DNA of 64,000 bases from Lamellibrachia satsuma (taxonomy: Eukaryota > Annelida > Polychaeta > Sabellida > Siboglinidae). This document shows positions 10,250 to 22,478 of this stretch, one piece after another (within the stretch, counting starts at the first letter, position 1; every line of letters begins with the position of its first letter). Where the stretch lies: positions 3,568,501 through 3,632,500 of the forward strand of contig BSQZ01000052.1 of NCBI GenBank assembly GCA_033239005.1. The letters are read 5' to 3'. Below the pieces are notes generated by a model that did not search any database, had not been told where the DNA came from, and worked only from the letters and a program-made list of their open reading frames with translations. The translations under genes and the position numbers were made by a program.

Positions 10250-13200
10250 GCAGATTACAGATCAGATGAAAAGGGAGTCGAGTGCGCAAGTCTCCGCTGC
10301 TGGTATATAGCCTCTCCATAGACAAAACTAGTCACCATGAATACTGGGTACCTAACGGCCCTAGGCGAATATACTAGGGATCTAGGAGAAGGAAATCTCT
10401 GATTTAAAAACCCGGGCAGGTGGGGCTCGACAGTCGTGGCAGACAGCTCAAATAGAAAAAGAAAATCTCTGATCTAAAACCTGGGGCAGGATGGGCTCGT
10501 TAGTCCGGGGAGACACCTCAACTAAGGGGAAGCAGACATCCGAATATTTACCGCACTGTGGGTCAGCCAGGGCAGCGATGCAATGGCTATGACGTCCCAA
10601 ATACATGAATGGCACAGATACAGAAACTCGACATAGTTACCGCGTCCGGAGTAGCCGACGTGCCGCTCCTCCGGGGATTGGTGAGACATCAGCGAAGCCC
10701 GGGTGGGTCGTTCCGCCGGCAGCGACCCAAATGGGAAGTTTGAATGTGGGGATCACTAGAAGACAAACATGATGGCTAGAAGGAAATTAGAGGTGTTGTG
10801 CATCCAAGAGACAAAATGGAAGGGAGATAGAGCGAGGACATTGGGTGGTGGGTATAAGATGGCGCATGCAGGAGGAGATGGGAAGAGCAATGGTGTGGGT
10901 ATCATAGCATCAGAGGAAATCAGTAAGGACGTGGCGAGAGTGTAGAGATGGCAAGGGAGGATCATTGTTGCATGGATGATGGTGAAAAAAGCAACTTGTG
11001 TGCATTATGTCCGTGTATGATCCTCAAACAGGAAGGGCGGAGTCAGAGAAAAGGGCCTTCAGGGAAGAGCAGGAGAGAATGATGGGATTGGTTTGAAACG
11101 CATGTGCGTAGCTGGAGATTTTAATGGACATGTGGGTACAGCAGAGACGGGATAAAAAGACTCGTTCGGGAGATTCGGATGGGGAACATGGAATCGAGAG
11201 GTGGTAGAATGGTAGAATTGGTTATGAGAAATGGGCTGGCCGTGACAGGAACATTCTTCAAGAAACGGGAAAGCCACATTATATCGTATAGAAGTGGCCA
11301 TCATAAAACAGACCTCGACCTGTTGGTAGTGAGGAGACAGCATATGTGGAGGGTGAGGGATTGCAAGATCATTGCTGGTGAGCATGTGGCCACACAGCAC
11401 AAGCCCCTGGTTTTTGTTGCGCGCATGCAGAAGAGGAGATAGAATAAAGTAGTCGGACGAAATATCATCAAACGGTGGAAATGCAGCGGGGACACAGCCG
11501 TTGCATACAAAGGGAGATTGACATTAGACTATGAGAAACTTGGAGAATCAACAGGAACAGTGGAAAAAGAATGGAAGTCTTTCAAAGATTGCGTAGCAGA
11601 TAAGCTGTGGTAGAACGTTGGGAATCATCACCAAGAAGGAAACATCACACTTGGTGGACGGAAGAAGTCGCGAAAGCAGTCGGGGAAAGAGAGATATATG
11701 GAAGATGATATAAGTGATAAAGGAGAATAGGGAATAACAGAATGCAACATTACAACACCTATACGGACAGAACAAGAAGGCGGATAGGAGAGCCGTTGAC
11801 AAAGCAAAGAGGAGGAAAATGGAGGAGGAACAATATAAAAAATTAGACGAGGATTGCGGAAATAAGTTGATATATAAGATGGCACGAGAGAGGGATGAGG
11901 AGAGCAGGAAAGGTGTGTTATAGGTCTGGGAAGATTATTGCAAGGAACTGCTAAACCAAAGGGAAACAGCGAACTAGAACGACCGAGTACAGTAGAGGGA
12001 GAAGTAAATATGGAAGAGATCTGGGATGCAGAGATGGAAAAAGCAATGACGAAGACGAAGAGAGGCCGAGCGACAGATATTGATGAAGTGCGAGTGGAGA
12101 TGCTGGTGATGGCTGAGCGTGTTGGGGTAAAGTAGACAAGGCGATTGTTAAATACCTGCACGAGAGAGGAGAAGATCCCAGAAGAGTGGCGGACGGGGTT
12201 GATAGTCCCTGTATGGAATAGAAAGGGATATGTTCATGATCCTTGAAAATGCCGAGGCATCACGTTGCTGAGTCATATTCTGATGGTGTTAGAGGTGATT
12301 CTGGGTGGAAGGTTAAGGAGGATAGTGGAGTGTGCAATGAGAGAAGAACAACAAGGCTTCAGAAGAGGTACGATGGACGAAATGTTCACTCTGACACAAC
12401 TGGTGGAAAAGAGAATGGAGGGACAGTAGTATGTGGTTCTGGAATTCATAGAGCTTGAAAAGGCATACGACACAGTTCCGAGGGAGATGGTCATGGCCAC
12501 GTTGAGGTGGGTGGGTGTCCCAGAGGCGGAGGTGAGAACGGTCGAAGACAAAAGGTAGAGTAGTGTGCGTACCGGGAATATCGGAGGAATTCAGGATGGA
12601 TGTCGGCCTGAGACAGGGGAGTGCGCTAAGCCCACTGTTGTTCATAGCAATAGTGGAGGTGATCAGCAGGAAAGCAAGTACGGGACATTTTCCGCAAGTT
12701 GATATATGCAGATGACCTGGCAGTAGTAGCGGGCAGTGAGGCATACCTTAAAGAAAGGTTGGTAGCTTGGAAGGAAATGTTTGGCAGACATGGCAGACAT
12801 GGACTGAGAGTAAGTCTACAGAAGACGGAGGTGCTTTGGGTCGGGCAGATCTGATCTAAATATAAGACTGGATCGGAAGAAACTGAACCAACGAGACGGC
12901 TTTGCATATTTGGGTGGAGCGGTTTGCGGGACGGACAGAAATTCGCAGAATACAAGTTGGAGCGAGTACATGGAGAAAAGTGGAAGGGGTCATGGGAGAT
13001 AGACATATGTCTCGGAAGCAAAAAGGGAAGGTGCTTAACTCATGCATAACTTCGTCATGCATATACGGCCTAGAGACCATGGCGATGACAGATAAACAAC
13101 AAGATAAGTTGCAAGTTTTCGAGAATAACTGGATGAGGAGAATTACTGGAGTGGACAGAATAGACAACCGAAGAATGGAGGAGCTGAGGGAGAAAACTAG

Positions 13201-13460
13201 TGTGCGAGCGAGTCTCACGAAGAAGTTAGTGAAGAGCTGGCTAAAGTGGGATGGACATGTGGAAGAATGGAAGGGGTATGGTTGACGAAGAGAGCGGATG
13301 CGCTTAGAGAAGAAGAAGACCGAGACTGAGATGGAGGACTGCGTGAAGAGAGATCTGGTGGGAGTGGGAGGAGAATGGAGAATGAGGGCGTGGGATAGGG
13401 GGAGTGGAGACGGGTGATAACGATGGCAGTGAAACGGGACTAGTGATGAAGAATGGGAAA
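10250..13460 (+). pseudogene. Degenerate non-LTR retrotransposon of a second type (RTE-like, clade uncertain)
   Basis: Scattered frames on the plus strand carry endonuclease and reverse transcriptase signatures. These are LEVLCIQETKWKG near 10790, CVAGDFNGHVG near 11105, the SGHHKTDLDL region near 11300, RT fragments with TMDEMFTLTQLVEKRM near 12370, ALSPLLF near 12630, and the catalytic YADDLAVVAG near 12700. A C-terminal region with WMRRITGVDRIDNRRMEELR lies near 13130. Many frameshifts and stops show it is dead. The sequence is more GC-rich than the CR1 copies. The non-coding stretch at 10250-10720 is probably its 5' region. RTE-type versus another clade cannot be decided by eye. Confidence 0.75.
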
Positions 13461-13576
13461 AAATCGACGACCGGTTTCGATGCCAGCCTCACCCTGGACT
13501 ACGGGGATAAAAAAACAGGGCAACAACTGTACAATACAAAATATAGAGTACCTCAAACAAGAACAGGTTATAAACA

Positions 13577-14053
13577 AATGCAATTCACTTTCAAACTGCA
13601 TTTCAAAATTCCCGTATCACTGTTAAAAACATATAGTAAGAACCATGCAGGAACGTGACCTTCGCCAACCTCTATTCCAACTTGAGCCAGCACCCAAGAG
13701 ATTGAAGTCCAGGATTAGCTTCCGTCATGCTGTTAAGCACCTGGACAATAAACTACACAGCGGCAAGATAGACGCTTGGTCGAGGCACCTGCAATCAATC
13801 AATACTATTGGCAGTGAGTTATGGCCATTCAAGACCTCACAAAGTGTCTCGTGACTATGAGGAGACCCCCTGCTAGATGAAGCCAGTGAACTATGGTAGT
13901 GTATCAACCGCTTCAAGACTGGTACAGAAGTGGAGGTACAATCAAAATGGCCCTACCGAGTGTGACCGCGGAGAGGAATCTGCACTGGTTGGTTTGCAAT
14001 GAACTCAAAATATGCAGTTTGCCGTGCAGCCTCTGGTTTGTTGCATAAACTAA
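13577..14053 (-). pseudogene. Relic of a third PARP14-like gene (intron repeat plus piece of catalytic exon)
   Basis: 13577-13980 matches 39961-40281, which lies in the intron before the last exon of PARP gene B. Directly beside it, 13980-14053 read on the minus strand matches part of the catalytic exon of both PARP genes (FIANQPVQIP here against [10 protein letters not shown] in gene A, preceded by an NKPEAARQTAYFE segment). The two pieces keep the order seen in gene B, with most of the exon and intron missing. This is best read as a deleted third tandem copy whose edge abuts the CHMP4 exon at 14094. Confidence 0.65.
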
Positions 14054-14093
14054 AACTAAAGTCAGTAATTTCTGCATCACCGCTCGATTTTAG

Positions 14094-15162
14094 GGATGCT
14101 GATGATGTACATAATTTGAAGGTTGAAGTGGCAGAACAACAAGAAATAGCTAATGAAATATCAGAAGCCATTTCAAGTCCTGGTGGATTTTGACAAGATG
14201 CTGATGAAGTATGGCATGCAAACTTGTTTCAGTTGATATAAAATAGAAACAATTCTGACTTACTCTATATGCTATAAGCTGACTTCATCCTTAACAGCAA
14301 GTGATCATCACAAAATGTAGGACTTTGTATCTGTTACCTCTGCTGTCCCAGTCTGTCACCTCCGTTGTCCCAATCTTTCACCTATGCTGTCCCAGTCTGT
14401 CACCTCTGTTGTCCCAATCTGTCACCTGTTGTCCCAGACTGTCAACTCTACTGTCCCAATCTGTCACCTCTGTTTTCCCAGTGTCTGTCACTTCTACTGT
14501 CCCTGTCTGGCCGACTCTGTTGTCCCATTGACTGTCGCCTGTACTGTCCCAGTTTATTAACTCTGTTGTCCCAGTGTATGTCACCTGTGTTGCCCATGTG
14601 CCTGTCGCCTCTACTGTCCCAGTTTGTCAACTCTGTTGTCCTCGGTTGCAGTATGACTTGCTGGCGGAGCTGGAGGAGTTGGAACAGGAGGCGTTGGATG
14701 AGCAATTACTTGAAGTCGGTCCTGCCGCTGCGGCTGAGCTGCCCTCAGTACCAACTGGTGAACTCGTGGCACCAAGAACAGGTTTGTCTTGCATCCGTTT
14801 TGTCTTGCGTTCGTTTATTTTAGTGAATACAAAACAGTATTTGTTTGTATTATTGTCTGTGCCTGTATCCTGCGGCATTCTCTCATTCACGAAATTTGTT
14901 TTGGGCAACCTTTATGTAAATATATGTTCAACATCGAAACGTTTTAGTCATTTGGAAGCCTACAATAATATCGCGTTTTTTTTATTTATTAAACAGCCAC
15001 ATGCTTCCATACAGCTTGGTGTTGTGACTTATGCCAGTTGTGTCATATGTCCATGCCTAACATCTGGTGAGAGTTCTTTACTCTCAATGACATTAATGTG
15101 TTGCAGAGAAAGCAAAGGCCAAAGAAGACGAGATGAAGGAACTTGCTCAGTGGACGTCTTGA
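14094..15162 (+). pseudogene. CHMP4: CHMP4 (ESCRT-III Snf7 family), last three exons, with in-frame TGA
   Basis: Three exons encode the C-terminal part of a CHMP4/Snf7 protein. CHMP4 polymerises on endosomal and other membranes for ESCRT-III scission. Exon a (14094-14208) gives DADDVHNLKVEVAEQQEIAN then EISEAIS; exon b (14652-14781) gives LLAELEELEQEALDEQLLE; exon c (15107-15162) ends in the Alix-binding-type helix MKELAQWTS and TGA. All junctions are AG/GT with consistent phase. Oddities: a TGA at 14191-14193 follows SSPGGF where CHMP4 proteins continue through an acidic stretch, one base change from GGA (Gly). No exon for the N-terminal basic core is seen upstream, where a PARP relic lies instead. 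It is therefore probably a partial, intron-containing pseudogene; a base error at the TGA or distant 5' exons are alternatives. Confidence 0.75.
14335..14645 (+). repeat. Minisatellite, ~20-22-bp units, in the CHMP4 intron
   Basis: Imperfect repeats of TCTGTCACCTCTGTTGTCCCA fill the intron between CHMP4 exons a and b. The apparent ORFs on both strands here (PVCHLCCP-like and WDNRGD-like peptides) are repeat artefacts. Confidence 0.9.
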
Positions 15163-15259
15163 GTCATGCTTCGCTGCTCCACTTGTACATACATATACTT
15201 ATATCGACCTTCAAGGGATAGCTGGGAAACATCTGCAGACTTCCTGTATAGTAATGTTT

Positions 15260-15265
15260 AATAAA
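15260..15265 (+). promoter_or_regulatory. Likely polyadenylation signal of the CHMP4 copy
   Basis: AATAAA about 100 bp after the CHMP4 stop codon, at a usual distance for a short 3' UTR. Confidence 0.5.
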
Positions 15266-15841
15266 AGTCAAGTTGCCGTCCCCCATGTCACGATGATGTA
15301 AACTGTTATATATTTTGAAGCATCTTTGTAATCTGGTTCTCCCGTAATTTAAGTTCATATGCCCAGAGTTAAATGTGCAAGTTGTACATTCCCTTGGACA
15401 AATTGTGTAAATGTATTGCAGGTGTTGTAAAATTTTTTATATAATTTAAGATGTATTGAGGTACTGCACAGCGTGCGTGCATCGTTTACTATTTACAGGT
15501 ATAACCAGTAATGCTATATATAAGACAAGCACGTTATAAACGTTTCAGCATTTCAGTGAACATACTCAATGTATATGAACTGTTGTATGTTGACCATCTT
15601 TGGTGATATAAGGTCTTCGTGGTTTTAGTCTCTCGTATCATTACCCGGTATGCCTCCTGTCGTGAGAATGGGTGATGTCTATGGTTTCTTGTACACAGTT
15701 ACTATTGTTTCAGCTTTCTGTATAATCACTTCACGAAAACTAAAACAAAAAAATATTGACTAGTATCTTTGTGTTTATTACATGCGACTCTCAATAGAGG
15801 GTTTGTTGCCATTCAAAGTTTGTTCACACAACATTTAGCAA

Positions 15842-15945
15842 CCGAGAGTGATGGAGCGTCTATTGAATGGTTATGAAGACACTGACATCAAAATGTTCTT
15901 CACACACGCACACGCACGCACGCATGCACGCACGCACACACACAG
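15842..15945 (+). repeat. Scrap of CR1 LINE joined to a (CACG)n-type microsatellite
   Basis: 15850-15900 reads LLNGYEDTDIKMFF, matching the IVNGYEDVDRNMFF region of the intact CR1 copy. It breaks directly into CACACGCACGCACG repeats at about 15901-15945. Confidence 0.55.
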
Positions 15946-15961
15946 GAAGGTAGTACAACTA

Positions 15962-16045
15962 GATCACACGAAATATTATTAGTAAAAGAATATATATATA
16001 TATATATATATAATTGATATTATATATATATATATATAATATATC

Positions 16046-16085
<40 letters not shown>

Positions 16086-16111
16086 TTTTACTAATAATAT
16101 TTCGTGTGATC
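15962..16111. repeat. 150-bp palindrome with 29-bp perfect arms and an (AT)n core
   Basis: GATCACACGAAATATTATT... at 15962-15990 is the exact reverse complement of 16083-16111. The interior is TA repeats with a nested AATTGATAT/ATATCAATT inverted repeat. It can extrude as a cruciform and may be the ends of a small inverted-repeat element. Confidence 0.85.
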
Positions 16112-16324
16112 ATTTGTACTTATACATTTTAATTTCAGGTAATATTTTGTTCATATAAACGAAAACTACGGATGGAGCAAGTCAGCTAGTTTGTCTATTT
16201 GCTGAAATTTGTTTTCCTATGGGTAACACGTATATCTCACTATAATGTGAACACATTAAGTTTTCCTTAGGGGGCCGGCGCTGCCTAAGGTTACAATATG
16301 ATATACTATACATAGTCCACAACC
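16112..16324 (+). repeat. 212-bp dispersed repeat, copy 1
   Basis: ATTTGTACTTATACATT...CATAGTCCACAAC is about 95% identical by eye to 18379-18590. It contains a short hairpin CCTTAG...CTAAGG around a GC-rich GGGGCCGGCGCTG loop. No protein or RNA family was recognised. Confidence 0.85.
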
Positions 16325-18378
<2,054 letters not shown>

Positions 18379-18590
18379 ATTTGTACTTATATATTTTAAT
18401 TTCAGGTACTATTTTGTTCATATAAACGAAAACTACGGATGGAGCAAGTCAGCTAGTTTGTCTATTTGCTGAAATTTGTTTTCCTATGGGTAACACATAT
18501 ATCTCTCTATAATGTGAACACATTAAGTTTTCCTTAGGGGGCCGGCGCTGCCTAAGGTTACAATATGATATACTATACATAGTCCACAAC
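18379..18590 (+). repeat. 212-bp dispersed repeat, copy 2
   Basis: Second copy of the repeat at 16112-16324, without the neighbouring palindrome or TA run. The two copies lie about 2.3 kb apart in the same orientation. Confidence 0.85.
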
Positions 18591-19261
18591 TGTCAACTAA
18601 CGCAAAATACCGTTAATGACAGTTTATACTGTTAATAGTCGCATAATGTGTCCAGTATGACAAAAATAGCGTCATGTAAAACAAAAGTATGTTATGGACG
18701 TCGGTAACCCGCGGGTATTATTGCCGGTTCGTTATTGCAATAGGAAGCCAATCGCAGTATTGTCTATCCTGAATTCGCCACGTTTGTCAGTGTGCAGTAA
18801 TCAATCATTACATGTATGTATATTCTAAATCATATCAGTGATATTAACCATGTAATAACCGCACTGTATTTTATATTTCATACCTAAAACGGTGCAGTAT
18901 GAAAGCCAGCAACCCCGGAGGCGGATATTGTTGCGTTTATCATGCAGTTACTTCCACACTATTGTACACAGTGACTCGACCAAAACGGGCATGCATGATG
19001 CATCAGCCCTATCGGTCATGTCATGCACCAGACGATATTATTGAACATACTATCCAGTCGTCTAAACAAAAGACGTGGTCAAATACATTTCTCATAAGAT
19101 TAAACCAGAAAATAGCTTCTCAAACTACGCAGTGCTGGTGGTGGCCTTCGCAGGCTTTTATATAAAGCGGTAACAACATGACAGGGTATTGTACTTTACA
19201 GTCATTATAGGCCTTCCAGTTTGTCTCTAGTCTCAAGTCTAAGAATCCTGTCACTTCTGCT
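18591..19261. other. Spacer at the 3' side of PARP gene A
   Basis: Contains the 3' flank of PARP gene A (minus strand). No clear polyadenylation signal was picked out by eye. A short ORF at 18899-19165 resembles nothing recognised. Confidence 0.4.
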
Positions 19262-20869
19262 TCAAAGCATCCTCTTGTATGTGATGAGGTAAGCCGGATA
19301 ATTTAGGGCCTCTTCGTAGATAATAAATTCACGGAATAACAGCTTTGAGCCGTCATCTCTGTGGGTGCCCATGACAGAGTCATGAAATTCGGTCTTCCCA
19401 CACAACGTACACTGTTTATCACTGTGGAGCACACACGGTGGTCGCTTCGTTTTCAGTTCAGGCTTATTTGAGTCTGGCTTCTTAGCGATGTAGCTGTGCC
19501 CAAGTATAACTTTGCTGAGAAACATAGAATGTGGACCAGTCGTCCTTTTGTCTGTGGGATCTGAAAAAAGAAGTATGCTACATTACATTGTAGAATAAGT
19601 ATTATCAAAATGAAAGTTGCAGGACAGATGTAGAAATAATATATGTTTACGGCCTATTAAATATTGGGCATGTACCTTTATAACGCATAGAAAAACTCAT
19701 CTTTTTGCTATTATTTACTGTCAAAATATCAACATATTATCAGTTTACATTAACATCACAGGAAACGATTTGACGGTAGAACTATAATTATACATTTGTC
19801 AGTTGGCGGCACCTGATTTACAAACCGATAACAAAACCAAAGCAAATACCTTGAAATAAGTTTGGCATGGACTATACAAATATTTTAATGAATGTAATGA
19901 ACGGCAGCCATTACTATATGTATTTACAGAGTTGTTTGGTAATAGCAGGCGACACGTAAGATCAGTGACATAATTTTCCAAATCAAGATTAAGCACTACA
20001 AAGCACTCGCAGTATTCATCCTACTCTACGGATGCAAAAACAGGACTCTTCTCCTGGTTTGGCCACATCACCCGACATAACACCATTTTTTTACCGACCC
20101 TACTATGCACACCAGAAGATAAACCAAGCTAGCGAAAACTCTACGGTAGTGGCACGCCTACCACCGTCCCACTCAAGTCGTATAGCATAATTTTTACCTG
20201 CATACTGATCAGCTTTTGTTGAGCTCTCGCAGAAGTAAGCGCCGGTGCCAAACATGCCTCGGTTATTTAGGCGAAAATCAATGCCCTGTTGTGTTATTGT
20301 GTCAAGGAATTCTTGTTTTGCGCCGTGGAACAGGAAGTGTTCATTGATCTCTGGAATGAGCTGCTCGTCCAACACGCTGATCCCCAGTGTTGAAGTCAGC
20401 ACATCTGCTTCACAAGGGTCTGACGTCACCTTCGGGAAGCTCCCCTTAACAGCACGTGAACAAAATGCTTTCCTGGCATGTTCGTATGTCAAGTATAGAT
20501 GTGGATTTTCAATCTGCTCTACTTTTGTCACGTTGATGGTCTTGTGAGTCAGATTGTTTGCATCGTTGCCTCTTCCAACAAGTTTCTGAAGCCACGTTAG
20601 CTTTACCATGTCTTCAATTGCTTTAGCAACAATCGGGTCCACTGGCATTTTGACTGCTCTTTCATCCTGCAGAGTTCTCACTGACTTCCAGTGTCCAGGG
20701 ATCTCAACTGGTTGGTTTGCAATGCACTCCAAATACGCAGGTCGCCCTCTGGTTTGTTGCACAAACTCTGGTCTCTCTTCTATGGCCTGTACTTTCTGTG
20801 TCACCGCTGCAATGGTTGTACTCACAGCTTGCCTCGCTCCCACAATACGGATGCACTTTGATTGTTTGT
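19262..20869 (-). other. PARP catalytic domain of gene A (exons 11-12) with H-Y-E triad and CHCC cluster
   Basis: Exon 11 carries NEHFLFHGA (His873) and [17 protein letters not shown] (Tyr903), the NAD+-clamping pair. Exon 12 carries [11 protein letters not shown], then C958-x2-H961-x4-C966-x2-C969, HDSVMG, and FREFIIYEE with Glu993 where PARP1 and tankyrase have the catalytic Glu. The end is [12 protein letters not shown]. The [10 protein letters not shown] stretch also looks more tankyrase-like than vertebrate PARP14-like. Exons 10-11 first complete a KH-like unit ([20 protein letters not shown]). Confidence 0.85.
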
Positions 20870-22395
20870 CTATAACATTGAATATCAAATCTTTAGTGAA
20901 CTATGAAGCGTTTAGTGTTTTGGTTAAACATGAATTATGTACATGACCAGACTTGGGGTCACTTACATTGGATTTGAAATGCCACTTCCAATTCCAGAAT
21001 AGTTTTTTTTAAAGTAATTGGAATTGGTGACAATGTGATTGTTTTATTAGTTACTTTTCAATTACGTTTTCAATTACACCATGTAACCTTTTGTCTCAAA
21101 TTATTCGTAACAAATAATCAATAAAATATGATACATATGAAGAGTATATCATATTTGGAATTGATAAATGTAATTGACCCCAAGTGTGTATATGATCGAC
21201 ACAGTTACCTGACAACAGAACAGTCGGATTATTTCAAATGTATACAATGAATCTTCAATTAATGATACTGATAAAACACTACATAATTTTTTTATATGAC
21301 AGACTGAACATTCATTGTTACATATACATTGTAAAAACCTCTAATGCATTTAAACTGTGCAGCTTACTAGAACATTCACTGTGGAAACAAATTAGTTTTG
21401 TTGTTGACTAGGTAATTTTAGTTTAATTTTAGTATAATTTTAGTTAACTCTACATTTTAAAATAAAGTGCACTCTGATATAATCCTGTCTAAATATTTTG
21501 AGTTTTCCAAACTTGTGATCTAAATATATTGCACATTTAACTGAGCACAATACAGCAAAATACAACTGTCAAATTGGCTAAACTTCTTCTCGAAATTATT
21601 TCAAGTGTCAAACATCTGTCATAAGCAGTACCTACTGTACTGTGCTTAGCATTAGCACTTGCATATAAAAGCTAAAATACCTATGATGATCTCCATGTCT
21701 TCACAGTTCAATGAAGTGATGTCATCAATATCACGTTGGGAGAACGTCGCCAGGTACTCGGCCTGTACAATTTCCTCAGCCGAGTACTCTTTGATGCTGT
21801 CTTTAATTTCATTCACTGTACGTTCAATGTCAGACTGACTGAGAGCTGTGATGTGGAAGACAGTGCCGGACTGTCCCTGTGAGGAGCTTCTACCCTTTGC
21901 AAATGTCGGTTGCTGTGGCCTCGCTGAATTGACAAATGCATTACGTATTCATGTCAGTATAAAACATACATCTGCTGTACCTAAATTTTTAATCTATTTA
22001 AAAAAAATAAAGCATTTGCTTAGCAAGCCAAATGAACATACAAAGTGGAAATTATACAAATGCACAGAATGTGCATGTATACAGGAATGTATTGGTGCAT
22101 GCATGCGTGTATGTGTGTGCATGCATGCAGGCATGTGTGTGCCTGCATGCGGGCATGTGTGTGCATGCATGTGTGTTATACTGTTGGTAACTGTGGTGTC
22201 CTTTGTAGAATAAGAATGCGTATCTTATGCTGTGGCCTTTACCCTCTTTAAGTTAAATAAAATTACGTAAGTTGTGCTAAATAGATGTCGGACATCAGAA
22301 ACATTTTTGCATTATAGATTATATATATAATTATTCGACAATATTTTCGAAGAACATACCAAAATACATAAATATGCACACACATATATTATGTA

Positions 22396-22478
<83 letters not shown>

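Noticed and set aside
14191..14193. TGA read as selenocysteine in CHMP4
   Set aside because: CHMP4 is not a selenoprotein family and no SECIS-like structure was evident; a pseudogene or base error is simpler.
19262..20869. The CHCC cluster as the tankyrase zinc site
   Set aside because: The spacing is the same, but it lies on the other side of the SKVILGHSY strand, so it is not the same position.
20200..21923. WWE domain before the PARP catalytic domain
   Set aside because: No W-W-E pattern is present; the segment ending [20 protein letters not shown] looks KH-like instead.
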